Assembly: GCA_027186245.1 (NCBI GenBank)
Contig: CP114483.1
Coordinates: forward strand, 30,138,642-30,202,641
Reading direction: 5' to 3'
Length of the DNA: 64,000 nucleotides
Source: Coriaria nepalensis
Taxonomy: Eukaryota > Streptophyta > Magnoliopsida > Cucurbitales > Coriariaceae
Position numbers and translations under genes: made by a program. The notes under the pieces are model-generated. The model worked only from the letters and a program-made list of their open reading frames with translations. It did not search any database and had not been told where the DNA came from. Position 1 is the stretch's first letter. The number at the start of each line of letters is the position of its first letter. Of this stretch, positions 1 through 11,531 are shown in pieces.

Positions 1-360
1 TCTCTTCACTAGAGATGGCAATTTGGGCGGGCCGGCCTGAATCTGTTCAGCCCGGCCCATTAAAGCCCGACCCGCACCCGTATCCGTAATATGTGGGTAT
101 GGGCTTGGCCCGGCTCGTACACGGGCGCGGGACGGGCCAGGCCAAACATATATTATATACCCGCAGGCCGGCCCGACCCGCCCATTTTTAAAACGAGCCA
201 AATTTGGCCCGCGGGTATACCGTATACCCGAGGGTATGCAGGCTACCTGCAGTGAACAGTATCCCCGCAGTGAACAGTATCCCTTAAGCCTTAGCTGTAG
301 GGAACAACGGCTCCCTGCTCAAATATTTTTTTATTTTTTTTTATTTTAAAATTTTTTCTC

Positions 361-528
361 TCTATTATTTTTTCTTATAAATACCCCTTTAAATTATCTT
401 CATAAATCACAATTCAAAAAATCATCTCTCAATTCTATTATTTTTTCTCTTCATTATTTTTCCTATAACTACCCCCTCAAATTATCTTCATAAATCACAA
501 TTCATAACTTAAAAAAATCATCTCTCAA
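361..528 (+). promoter_or_regulatory. Tandemly duplicated promoter/leader of the hAT transposase
   Basis: Two diverged direct copies lie side by side, about 361-433 and 434-528. Each starts with a tctattatttttt block, passes a TATA-like tataaatac or cctataacta, and ends with cttcataaatcacaattca and aaatcatctctcaa. They lie upstream of the first transposase ATG at 767. I read them as a duplicated core promoter and leader; function is inferred only from position and the TATA-like words. Confidence 0.5.
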
Positions 529-766
529 CTCTCAATTTTTCTTACTAATTTAAAATCTCAATTATCAATTTTACAATTCCTGAATCTTGATTATAGTCTT
601 GACTCTCAACTCTCAAGTTCCAAAATTGGATTTCAGGTTGGTTCAATTTTTCTATTTTATTATAATGTATTTTAATCTTTATTATTATAAATATTTTTTG
701 TAAATTTTATCTTCCAAGTTCTAACAAATTTTAATATATATATATATATATTTAATAACATAGAAA

Positions 767-2640
767 ATGGATAACTTGGATAATACACATGATTTTGGAG
801 GCCATCCAAATTTGCCATTTTAAAGTACAGGATATATGGAATCAGACGAAAATAATTTTCTGAATATAGACAAGGTCCACGAGGATGCGGTCGATCTCGA
901 CGATGAAGTAACAACTACACCGAGTACAGCTACTTCTACAAAACGCAAGAAGACAACGTCAAAAGTTTGGCTTTGTTTTGACGAGTTATACAAGCCAGAT
1001 GAACACGGTAAAATTAAAAAATATGCTATATGTAAGGTATGTAAAAAGGCTCTAATTGCTACTGGGACTGGTGAAACTACCCACTTAAAACGTTATAAAG
1101 ATAAATGCATGCCTGATCCCACACTCGGTATAAGTATGTCTCAAACTCAATTAAATTTTCAACATGATGGTTCGGTTTCTACATGGTCATATAATGAAAT
1201 GAGAGCTAGAGATAATCTTGCTAAGTTGATTGCTTATTTTGATTTGCCTATTGGTTTTGCTGACTCTGAATATTATGAAAACTTTGTTCGAGACTCATAT
1301 TATCATTCTTATAGGAGAGTAAGTAGAAATACAATTAGAAGTGACATAGAAGCATGTTTTAAAAAATAACGTGATGCTTTAAAAAAAGAATTAGGTTCAC
1401 CTCATGTTGGTATTGCATTAACGTCTGATCTTTGGAGTGCAATGTCTAAGCAATATTATTTATCTGTAGTTAGTCATTATTTAGATATTGAATGGTCTAT
1501 GAACAAAAAAATAATAGGTTTTAGAATTATTGAGACTCAACATGCTGAAAATATTTATGATATTGTTATGCAAGTTTTGAATGAATTTGATATAAAACAA
1601 CATATAATATCAATCACATTGGATAATGCTTCTGCAAATACGAAAGCAATATCTTTATTTGATGATCATCTTAGTGAGCACAATGGTGGAATATTTCTAC
1701 ATCAACGATGTGCTTGTTACATAATAAACTTCATTGTCAAAGCAGGTAAGAAATTGGTAACAAATGAAATCACAAATATTCGAGATGCATTAGCTTTCAT
1801 AGTTAGCTCTAATCCTCGTATAGCTGCATTTAGACAATTATGCAAGAATGCAAGTAAAAAACCTCGGAAGTTTGCCCTTGATATGGACATAAGATGGAAT
1901 TCAACTTATATAATGTTACAACAAGCTATTCCATATAAAGATGAGATTACAATGTTTTTACATCTAAAACAAGGTACATCTACTGTATTACGTGAAAACG
2001 ATTGGGAAACTGCTGAAAAATTTAACAAATTTCTAGAAATTTTTTACGAGTCTATTATGATTTTATCTGGTATTTATTATCCTACTTCACCGTTAATTAT
2101 TACACAATTTGTTGACATTGTTCAAATGTTTACTGTTTATGATGATTATGTTGTTTTTAAACCGATTATAGAAAAAATGAAAATAAAATACTTAAAATAT
2201 TGGAAAGAAATTCCACTTTTGTATTGCTTTGGAGTTCTATTGGATCCTAAACTTAAATATTACGGTTTTAGTAAGGTTGTTTCTTTTATAGGAAGAGAAT
2301 TAGATATTTCTTATGATGAACTAATCGCTAATGCAAATATAAAATTTCATGAAGTTTATGTTGTTTATGAAAATAAGTATAGCGACTTGCGACCACGACG
2401 ATCCGATCAACAAAATGAATGACCAAAGAAGGCGATATGAAATATTTACAATAAGAAGAAGAGTTCTTCAAGTAGTGGTACTTCAGAATACATGGAGCTT
2501 CGAAAGTATCTTGAATCCTCAAATGATGAGGATGAAGATGACTTTAAAATACTTTATTGTAAGTTTCATTTTTTCTTCTATGCTGGGAGGTTTTTTTGAC
2601 GGAACTATCTATCATTATAAATCACAATAAAATTATTTTT
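767..2640 (+). pseudogene. hAT transposase (BED zinc finger, RNase H-like core), disrupted
   Basis: The frame opens with ATG at 767 (MDNLDNTHDF). A stop at 821-823 interrupts it, it reopens to 1366, is broken by TAA at 1367-1369, and continues in the same frame to 2422. The first part carries a BED finger: Cys pair in CKVCKK, then HLKRYKDKC. The 1442-2422 part has the hAT catalytic-core signatures SITLDNASANTKAIS, a CACYIINFIVK segment and DIRWNSTYIML. Beyond 2422 the acidic stretch before the C-terminal dimerisation domain (EYMELRKYLESS, then DDFKILY) is visible only in another frame, and the domain itself is missing. Family: plant RICESLEEPER/Tip100-like BED transposases, usually 600-700 aa. 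Two stops, one frameshift and loss of the hAT_C domain make it non-functional. Confidence 0.88.
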
Positions 2641-3219
2641 TTGGCTAACTCTTTGTTAATAATATACTAAATTATAAGTCTTCAAAAATAACAAAATTGG
2701 AAAAGAAATCACAAGGTTTTAGGATAATATTATTTTAGGTTCATCTGTTTTACCAGAACGTAATAAAATATAAGTTATTAAATAAACGGATAAATATACT
2801 ATTTTTGTATCATAAAACTTATTTACTACGTCATAAAATTTATTTATTCGGGAGAATTTTTTATCCAAAAATAAAAAAATCTGTTTTTAAGCCTGTTTTT
2901 AATCGGATTCGGGCTGGGCTTAGAATTTTGAAGCCCGCCCTAGCCCGTATCAAAACGGGCTCGGGTCTAATACATACTGGGTCGGGTAGGGCCGGACCGG
3001 CCTAGATTGCCATCTTTACTCCTTACTGCAGTAGAAGAACGAACTCTTTCTTAAAATCCTTTCAGGCAACCCTAGGTGTATGAATATTGATTTATTTATA
3101 TATATATTTTTTCAATTTATTAAAAATCATATTTAACCTTTCAACTTTTTCTGAATTGCCTTCAAGCCTTCTTCCGCTTATTATTCATTTGCACCAACTT
3201 TTACCTTTTTGAATTTCTT

Positions 3220-4510
3220 TTTATATTCTCGCCAAATATATTTGCTTTCGAAGCAGTGAAACCAATACTTACCTAAGATGAGCTTAATTTGCTAAACCAA
3301 ACGCGAGGTGATTGCCTCAGCAAAGTGATTTACGGAGGTGACATATATGATTGGGAAAATTTGGATGAACGAATTCGGGAAGTTGAGTCATATAGACTGT
3401 TTCGTCAAGATCATTATGAAGAAAGACACTTTACATGCGCCGAGTTGACAAACCATCTATTTCTTTGAAACTGTTATAGAGAGGATGATCCGAATGGTTT
3501 GAGGTTTCACAACAAGACTTAACATTTCTTGATAATCAAGACTGGGTAGTTGATGGAAGCTTTGGCAATAAGACGAGCTTTTACAGTGGTCGATGGTATT
3601 ATCGTCTTTTCGCTTGATGCAATAGACCCAACAACTGACGAGATATGCACCATAGGGTTGAGAACCGAGATCCAATAAGCGGTTGTAGATGAGATTTGCG
3701 TCACAGGGTGGAGAACCGAGATCCAATATGCGGTTGTGCAGAAGAGGGTCGAATTCGAGACTCATGGCCTGATGCCATTCAATATATTTGTTGGCATGAG
3801 AGATTCAAGTAGGCTCGGTGTCAAAGTGTGATATGGACGTAGCATGGGCTGTCCATAGGGAACAGTACCATCCTTACGAATAGATGTTTTGTAAACGAGT
3901 ATTATATTTTGGAGGTGAAGGATTTGTTGACTGCATTGCAGTAGGTTCCTGCGAAAATGCAGATAACTTGTTAGGAAAAGTGGAGGTGGAAGTAGTAGGT
4001 AAAGAAAGATAAATTATTAAGAAGAGAAGATGTGTTATGGGCTGGTGTAGTATGTGGCCCATCAGGCAAGGAGAGAGGTAGATATTCAGCATGTGTGGAA
4101 GGAGAAAAAACGTTGGGCCGAGAGATGCAACCAGGCCCAGGATGCTGCGTGATGTCGGTTGGAGAAAAGGATGCATGCGGCTGCATGTCGGCTAGAGGCA
4201 GGCTGAAGTGTTGGGCTGGTGGAAGTGGGATGGACCTGGGTACCTGCACGTTACAGAAGATATTTGTAAGTGGTGCTGAAGCACTTACCTGAGTGGGTTG
4301 ATGAAAATTCGGATTGAGCCCAAATGATGGGCTGGAGCGGGTCACTTGTAAGAAAGAAGATGAGAGGAAAATAAATTTATATGGGTGTGTCCTTGAGAGA
4401 ATGAGAAATGCAAGTGGATGCGAGTTCTTTAAAGGGGAAGTGGGCTTCGGACATGACTGGATATGTAAGTACGTCTGTGGGTCCGTCAAAATAAGTGTAA
4501 CCTTTGTTTA
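3220..4510 (-). pseudogene. Ty1/copia polyprotein remnant: integrase end, linker, start of reverse transcriptase
   Basis: Read on the minus strand from 4510 down, the fragment begins with the end of the copia integrase C-terminal region (TYISSHVR, in place of the usual YISRHVRF), passes a Pro/Ser-rich linker (4489-3971), then enters the reverse transcriptase with EWHQAMSLEFDPLL, CDANLIYNRLLDL, CWVYCIKRKDD, LDYQEMLSLVVKPQTIRI, and further on LDETVYMTQLPEFVHPNF down to about 3220. Several stops and frame changes occur. An internal duplication repeats the NR-LLDLGS block (3661-3740). The YVDD catalytic part is not present. No LTRs were found, so this is a truncated fragment. Confidence 0.8.
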
Positions 4511-5779
4511 AGGGACCATATTAAAGAAAAATATAAAGTAGAGAATAATAATCTATTTTATGCCGGTTATTAGTTCGAAAATTGGGCCAACAGGCACATT
4601 CAAAGGGTATAAGGTTCGATAACGAGGCTTGTGATCAAATAATTTTTTATATGGAGAGGGAGAATTTAAAATGGTTGTAAGTAGCCTATTAGTGAGATAA
4701 ACGATCGTGGCAAAGGTTACATATGTGACTAATTTCTAAGACACTCCATCAAAACATTAAGTGGTAGGGTACGTATATCAATCATATCCTATATGCACGA
4801 GTACTCTCTACCAAGCATGTTTATCTAGCCTTTTGCTTTGTTACAGAATGGGTATTTATGGCTGTCTATTTTAGATTGACACCACTAGCATATGTTAATG
4901 AACAAAATCATATCCTCCATCCCCATTTCAACATATTTCATTTTCCAGAGAAATAAAAGCGCATGATATGATTGTCATTTTTCTAGTGAAGGGTTTAATA
5001 TTTATCAATCTAACTTCTACTCAAACGTAATCATTAGGATCGTGAGCTGCCCAAATTTTCAGAGAAATAAAGTAGTCTTGTAGCAATTGATAATGCGTAA
5101 AAAAAAAAAATTTAAATTATAATTGTAATGTTATCCAGATTTTAGATAATGAGATAATAGATTAGTAATAGCATCTTTAAATCCCTTGTATAAGAGAAGA
5201 CGTACAACTTTATCCTATGTGTAAGGGAGGTGATGAAACTCTTATAAGTTAATATAGAATCCTCGGAAAGATGTTTTAAATTTTAATTGGATCATATAAT
5301 AACTCTTAAGTTAAGATCAAATTATACTAGTTAAAATAACAAGTATGGAATAAAGAAGGAAATACTTACATAATAAGAGAAGGAATACTTGCAGTTCTTG
5401 CTTGCGTACAGAACCAAATGTAAAACTTCTTCTCTCTTTTTCCTTGGTGTCGCACGAAAATCACCATTAAGTAGACTTGTGAAGATTTACGAAGTCACCC
5501 AAGTGCTCAACTTCTAACTGTGATCCATACAGACTTTTTCACTCAAGAAGATAGTGGATGGTTATAAACAGTCCCTCGTATTTGAATTAAAGTGGTTGAA
5601 CTGGTCCATCGCACGTGGGGATGAGTCTTGTTCGAACTTGCTGTAATTAGAAAATATTTTCTTAAATTGAATTCTCTGATTATACTTTAATGGAATTAGA
5701 TTATTACAAAGAATTTTATTAAATTATAAAAAAATAGATAAGATTTGACTCATTCAAAAGTACGACATTAGGAAGTATG
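4511..5779. other. Intergenic, no gene recognised
   Basis: AT-rich sequence with stops in all frames. It holds a poly(A) run near 5099-5110 and some purine-rich patches. I see no convincing coding signature, terminal repeat or RNA gene; it may be decayed body of the neighbouring copia or gypsy remnants. Confidence 0.5.
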
Positions 5780-6983
5780 TTATTAACGTTGATTATTCTC
5801 TATATCTCCCAGATGATCTCCCATTTATTCCTTACTTCGGCCTCCCTTCTCCTACCCATCATTCTTTTTATTTACGAATTCCTTCAAATGCCCTATCTGA
5901 GCTAAGGACTCAGTTTCCCTATCCAGGTGGGAACAATCCTCTATTCGGTGGCTAATGTCGTTATGGAAATGATAGCAGAGGGACTTATCTCTTGTATCAT
6001 GGTTACTTCGGATCAGAGGTGGCTTCTGGAAGAGGTTATTATGACCTTCATATTTGTTAAAACCTACCTCATCATTTTCTGTTATAGGTGTGAGGCATTC
6101 CAGAATGCACTTCGGCTCCTTCATGTCCGAACTCCTCCAATTATCCCTCTTCCTCTTGTCATCCGTTTAGTCACCTCGTGACCTTGATTCTTCCTTGTTC
6201 CGCTCCAGTTTGGAGGTTCCTTGTGAGAATAATCTTATGCCTCTGATCGTCTTTAGTTGTATCTCATAGAGTGTCACCTACTCCTGATCCATCTGCTAAA
6301 CCTCGATACCAAAGCATTGTCGATCCCACAAGTGTGATTTGAAATGCCTGGCATACCACCTCTTCAGTCACTACACTCAGGCACATTGATTCCATATATG
6401 CTTCGATATGGTCACAGGGAACCTTCAATCCATTGTATTGAGGAATTTGAGGACCTATAAACTTCTTGGGAATTTGAGCCTCCAATATTCGCTTAGAGAA
6501 CGAACTGTTAATATATGCAAAGAAATGAACCACCCTTCCTCTGTCAGCACTACCCTCTTTCAACTTCTTTATTCTTTTTTCCAATTCGGCCGCTTTAGCT
6601 TTGAACCTCTCTCACTCCTTTTCAAGCTTTTGCTTTGGAGTGAGTTTTGCTGGATTAGCCTTGGCTGAACTGACCTTCTCTTTCCTCTGTTCATTAGCAT
6701 TAGCCTATTGTTGCACTTCACCTCGCCCCGGGACCCTCGAGTTCAGAGTAGTTGCAGTCCAAAACTCAACACATATTTGGCATAAAAAATCTCTCAAGTG
6801 ACCTTGAATAGATCTCTTTACAATGCTCATTATCCGGGCGATCTCCGAATCGTTTACATTCTCCTTTTGATTATCTACCCCTGATGGTTGAATCCCAATG
6901 TTTACGACCAGATTCCCTCCTCTTATAGATGAAATATTTTCTACTTGCACCTGTAACACGTTAATTCCGGCAATCGGCTCCAT
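5780..6983 (-). pseudogene. Ty3/gypsy gag remnant
   Basis: Three minus-strand blocks are in gag order. At 6983-6705 is the N-terminal part. At 6584-6264 is the retrotransposon gag domain, with FSKRILEAQIPKKF, a PQYNGLKVPCDHIEAYMESM segment and CQAFQITLVGSTMLWYRGL, matching the family pattern PLPKKF..P....YDG..DP.DHL..Y and AF..TL.G.A..W. At 6124-5852 is the part before the protease, CYHFHNDISHRIEDC then LKEFVNKK, matching the plant C-H-C form with RGYLKEFV. Frameshifts and stops separate the blocks. Protease, RT and integrase are absent, so it is a truncated copy. Encodes a capsid-like protein in intact relatives. Confidence 0.85.
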
Positions 6984-7030
6984 TAATTTAAGCGATAGTG
7001 TTTTTAGAGATATTGATTGTTTAAAGATGT

Positions 7031-7053
7031 TGTTCCCATAGATGTGCCAAAAC
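7031..7053 (-). other. Gypsy leader/primer-binding-like motif
   Basis: On the minus strand this reads TTTTGGCACATCTATGGGAA, which resembles the TTTGGCGCCGTCTGTGGGAA motif lying between the 5' LTR and gag in many plant gypsy elements. It is about 50 bp upstream of the gag start at 6983, as expected, and marks higher coordinates as LTR. Confidence 0.55.
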
Positions 7054-7970
7054 AGTTGATGTCAAATTTTGGTTCAGCCTTAATAATATGCATTCCGATC
7101 ATAACACTTACAAACAACACAAAGCTATAGCCGGTGTTATTATGGGTGATATCCTTCCTATGATTAAGTCATAAATAGTTTATTTAAGAATGAGTTTATG
7201 CTAGAAAAATAGCTTGAATGTTTCTCCAAGAGGTTACCTCCTATCTTTTATTTATAACTTCATACATAATTCCATGCCTTTAAGGCCCATTGCTCCCTTG
7301 TAATAGTTGATAATTAATGACTATATTAAGACCCTTTATTTCATTAGTTATGAAATAATTGACAAGATTATTAGTACAACTCCCACAAGAATTTATTAGT
7401 CCAACAATCATTAACCGGATCTTTGGTCTAGACCTCATTACCTCTGCCATGCTTAACCAATTATGCTCAGTTCCTCAATTGTTGAATGAACTGGTATAGG
7501 TTCGGTCCGACCCTTCACTTTGGCCCCCAATTCGGCCCTTCACTTTGGCCTTCAGTTTCTTGAATTACTGACAATGCCCAATATCAATTCGGTATAAACC
7601 CATCAGTTCAGTGTAAACTCATCGGTCCGGCCCCCAAGTTGCTCAATTTAGATTTCATCCCAACATATAATTAATTCACTTCGATTCGGCCTCCCACTTC
7701 GGCCTTAAATCTCATACTTCGGCATCTTAGGCCGGTTTGGCCCTCCACTAAGATTTGGCTTCTTAGGCCCACTTCAGCACTCGACCTTGTTGCAACACCT
7801 CCATACCAATATAGACATCTGTGGGACTTATATATCATATTTAATTTTTCTATAATATATGAATATTGTTTTACTTTTGATGTATACTTTTTTGTTCTCA
7901 CTGAAATAACAAGATTTTGGCCTAAACCTAAATCTGTAGAAATTTTCATATGATTCACACAATCTAACAT
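7054..7970 (-). repeat. Probable 5' LTR of the gypsy remnant (borders approximate)
   Basis: This stretch precedes the leader motif and the gag on the minus strand. It has no coding capacity. The part at about 7500-7790 repeats the words ttcggccctt, cactttggcc and ccggtttggc, a style seen in gypsy LTRs. The partner LTR is missing, so its outer border cannot be set from this window. Confidence 0.4.
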
Positions 7971-8120
7971 TTTTTCTTTCAACCCTAATTCACTTCACAA
8001 GTTGTCTGCATTGGTATAAAATTAGAATATTTTAATGCAATTCATCAAAGCCTAACACTTTTCTTTAAACCTAATTCACTTCACAAGTTGTCTGCTAGTA
8101 TAAAGCTAGACTTAAAATAA
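7971..8120. repeat. Direct duplication of about 50 bp
   Basis: The segment ctaattcacttcacaagttg followed by tctgc and a (t)ggtataaa-like tail occurs at about 7973-8025 and again at about 8060-8119. The copies are close to identical over the core. A second short direct duplication, ttgccaaaatcactatcccc with flanks, lies at about 8260-8332. Confidence 0.75.
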
Positions 8121-8212
8121 TATGTATATTTATGTATTTTTAAACTTCAAACCTTAGACTTCAAACCTTAACAAAAACCTTAAGCCCCTAAAATAAAAAA
8201 GAAAAACAAAAG

Positions 8213-8248
8213 CATGATTTCGGCTTGACCATTTGGACCGAAATCATG
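8213..8248. repeat. Perfect 11-bp stem hairpin beside MULE remnant
   Basis: CATGATTTCGG at 8213-8223 is exactly complementary to CCGAAATCATG at 8238-8248, leaving a 14-nt loop. It lies on the far side of the telomere-like tract from the MULE transposase remnant, the same position as the hairpins at 18080-18128 and 26711-26762. A related word recurs near 8675-8710. Confidence 0.8.
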
Positions 8249-8349
8249 ATTTCGGTTCAAAGTGGTTGCCAAAATCACTATCCCCTAATTGATTTCGGTC
8301 CAAAATAGTTGCCAAAATCACTATCCCCTAATTTTTGGGCTGGGACAAT

Positions 8350-8880
8350 AGATACATTTTTGCATTCTTTACCTTAAAACCATAGAATTCAAACTTAAAT
8401 TTCAACACTAAACACAAAACTTAAAATTAGACCGTCATCATAAACTTAAACTTAGATTTTAAACATAAATCTTAAATTTTAAACCTGATACTTTAAACCA
8501 TAAACATAAACTAAAATGTTAAAATTAGACCTTAATCCTAAACTTAAAACTTTAAATATGAATTAGAATCTAGATATAAATTTAAAACCTTTAACTTAAA
8601 ATTAAAATCTTAGACTTAAAACCTATAATTAAATTAAATTAACCTAAACCTTTAATAAATAAACAAACTGTGATTTTGGCCTATCCATTTGGGATCAAAA
8701 TCATGATTTCAGTCTAGGACAACAGGTATATAAAAATATAAAACTTTAGACTTCAAACTTAAGTTTAAACACTAAACACAATCCTTAAATTAGATTTTAA
8801 GGCCTTAAATTAAATTTTAACATTTCTTATTACAATAATCAAACGTAACACAATAAAAATAACATTTTTTTACCAAAATA
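8350..8880. repeat. Degenerate telomere-like tract (AAACCTTAAAC / TTTAAGG type)
   Basis: The stretch is made of irregular repeats of words such as cttaaac, taaaacc, cctaaac and aaaccttaa. Only a few units are close to the plant telomere unit CCCTAAA; most are decayed. On the strand that codes for the adjacent MULE transposase remnant it is in the TTTAAGG orientation, as in the two other MULE copies here. Confidence 0.7.
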
Positions 8881-8939
8881 AAAGTTCTTCTAACAATAAT
8901 ATAACATTATGAAGTGTTTTCAGTGGGTGCTAGTGGAAT

Positions 8940-10440
8940 TGGGTTTTGACAAGTCTTCATACTGTGTCTAAGATAGCTACAATTACCACACTTTCTTTTC
9001 CTTGGTTGAAGGTATATGTTTGTTTTTGGGTCTTTCACTCTGTTTATGTATGATGGATGGTAGAACCACAATTGACAAAACCTTTTTCAAAAAATCTCAC
9101 TCGCTAGTCAGCGGTATATGATATATTGATTCTACATAGGCGGCTCTCCAATTTAGAGTGAAGTAGGATGGTGAATAGAATGAGTACACACTCACACATT
9201 TAGATCGCCAACTGCTAAGACATGCATGCACAAAATTTTATCTGAGTCAAACACCTTACATGCACAACTTTTTGCTTTTAAGTTGACAACGTCACTAGTA
9301 TTTTCTTGTGTCACTTCATATGTATGACCATTCACACTTTCTGTCTTCATTGTTAATGATTCATCATTTTTTTTTCCTGAACAATTGCACTATCTTAGGA
9401 GTGTATCGATCGGTATGCTAGTTGGCTTCATTTCTTCGAAGGTTGAACCAAGTCGTCATCATCTTCCTAATACTATTGAGCAAGGCTACGATTAGATATT
9501 CAAGTTCATCCTTCAATGAATCATTATGTGATTCAGAATTATTGTTTGTCATGATTTTATATCTAAGACTCTGAAAATGAGCTATTGACCAATGTTCAAA
9601 ACCAATATCCTCAAAATACAATACCACACTAGAATGCGATGATTTGATCTCATCGAAGTGTTTGTTGAATTCTTATAGCCTATAACTTTGGCTGCCATCT
9701 TAGATAGAGAGACCATTCCACCACTCCTAAATCTCGACTTGATATTTTACCTGATGTGCCAAATACATGTACTATATTTTGACTTCGGGTAAACACTTTG
9801 TACAACATTTTTTATACTCTGTGATCAATCTGAAATGAACACTAAATTAAGGTAATCAAGTATCTTGTCTTGAAGCCTAGTCAAGAACTAAGATCAGGAA
9901 GCCACATTCATCGAGTCAATGCTATCAGATAGAAGTGTGCCCTTGTATTTGCACTTCAAAAAAGTTTCATTGATACAAATAATTTTTTGCATCAACTTAA
10001 ACCCTATAGTAAATGCCATAAAATAATAAGGAAACCCTTCTTTATCCATCAAAAGTGAAGTTTAGTACTTAGATTGACCATTTTCATTACGAAAGAATAA
10101 CATGGCAACCTTGCATAGCTCTCCTCATCGCACCTCGAATTAGACCTTGATTTCTATGCCTTCTAGCAAATCCATCTCTATAGGTCTCCTCATTTCTCCC
10201 ACCAAAACTTTTCATCAAATGTGTTCGAATTACCAATACGGATGTTTGCCGATGTTTGTCATGCAAATAGTCAAAGTTAGTTACATGTGGGTTGATTCTT
10301 ATAAGTTTGAATTGGGAAAAATAAATATTCTTTCGTTTTCATAGCATGGAGCATCTACGTGCAACAACCGACAACATATGTAGTCTTACTCGATTTTTTC
10401 ACTTTGAATTCAAAATTTTATCGAATAGCATGCATCTGTA
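8940..10440 (-). pseudogene. MULE (mudrA-type) transposase remnant
   Basis: Minus strand. Around 9980-9940 a frame reads IICINETFLKCKYKGTL, the region of the first catalytic Asp of MURA (usually VDGTFLKGKY); here the Asp-Gly pair has become Asn-Glu, so a key residue is lost. At 9627-9418 another frame reads HWSIAHFQSLRYKIMTNN, SESHNDSLKDE and IRKMMTTWF, the well-conserved C-terminal block of MURA (AHFPG.RYNIMTTN.AESLN..LK). Stops and frame changes are frequent. The transposase would bind MULE ends and cut DNA in an active element; this copy is dead. It is followed (at lower coordinates) by the telomere-like tract and the hairpin. Confidence 0.75.
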
Positions 10441-11400
10441 GACTCATCTTTAACCTCTTATTTGAATCAAAGAACTAGGGAGATGATGAATAGATAAGGA
10501 GAAAGGGGATCGCGTTATCTAACTTTCTCTACTAGAGTGAAAGAAGCTTGTAGGAGAGCTATCGAATAAAGTACAATACGAACAATTAGTAGCTAGATTT
10601 TAAAAATAGAATACCAAAGCCAAAGCTCCTAAAAACATTCCTAAGTTAATTTCAATCGACTTTATCATAGGATTTAGCCATATCTAATTTTAGAATCACA
10701 TTTGCACCCCTATAATTCCTACCTAACGGATTAGTAAGTTGCCGAGCAAAGAGAATGTTGTCACGTCATCATTTGTGATGATAACGTGGCTCATATCACC
10801 GTTATTCCTACTCCCAACAAATTTTAAAAGTTTAAAATTTCTCAATTAAGAACATTATTGAACCCTAAAAGATGTTTTGGATTCTTAAGAATTGAAATAA
10901 AGGCATATAAAATCAACTTTTCCGTTTGGGTACTGTTTTGTACAATATTGCAATAAACATATGTACATATAATTGATTAGAGAATGTTTTGGCCCTATAA
11001 GAAATTCAAAAATAAATTTAAAAGCTTTTTGATCTTATCTTATATCCCATAATTGAAAATTTCTAAATTCAGAAATTTAATTAGTTTAAAAATGAATTTC
11101 AATGTCATAATTATGTCTTTACTTGAAATACATATAAATCAGTTTTATGAAATGTAATCAGTAAATTGTTTTCACAGTAAAAGCCTTATAAGGTAAATTA
11201 TGAGAAAATATCATGTATAGATAAATATATTTAGTATTTTAATATTAATTTAAGCGCAGGTGGATATCGCACCACTTTAAACTCTAGATGCCTTCATTAG
11301 GAGGTAGTTTCTTTGTCTTCCATCAATTATACATTATCCTCCACACCAAGACAATGAAAACGACAAATAATTATAGATAGGATTTCTAGATATTATTACA
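10441..11400. other. Intergenic region, 3' flank of BURP gene 1
   Basis: AT-rich, no coding frame longer than background and no terminal repeats recognised. The stretch before 10620 may include the outer end of the MULE remnant. Some is 3' flanking DNA of the BURP gene that ends at 11532. Confidence 0.4.
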
Positions 11401-11531
11401 ATACCTACTGCAATGGCATTATGGCAATCATCATTAGTACATGAATCAACTTAGAACATGTTTTCCAAATAATAATTAGTCGGAATGGATAATTCCAAAC
11501 GTACGATCGATATATATAAACAAAAAGAAAT

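Larger units (their letters stand above)
10..3018 (+). mobile_element. hAT-superfamily DNA transposon, nearly complete but decayed
   Basis: The left end at 10 reads TAGAGATGGCAAT and the right end at 3018, read on the other strand, begins TAAAGATGGCAAT, so the termini are inverted repeats that run on into GC-rich subterminal stretches full of GGCCCG/CGGGCC words. The flanks 2-9 (ctcttcac) and 3019-3026 (ctccttac) match at 6 of 8 bases, as expected of an old 8-bp hAT target duplication. Inside are a TATA-bearing leader and a BED-finger transposase on the plus strand with in-frame stops. The GC-rich ends contrast with the AT-rich interior. Superfamily assignment is firm; autonomous activity is excluded by the broken transposase. 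Confidence 0.88.

Noticed and set aside
3300..3470. Plus-strand peptide DWENLDERIREVESYRLF as a gene piece
   Set aside because: The opposite strand reads clearly as copia RT (LDETVYMTQLPEFVHPNF) in continuity with the block above it.
4032..4511. Plus-strand frames rich in Gly and Cys
   Set aside because: They are shadows of the Pro/Ser-rich copia linker on the minus strand, which has the matching RT context.
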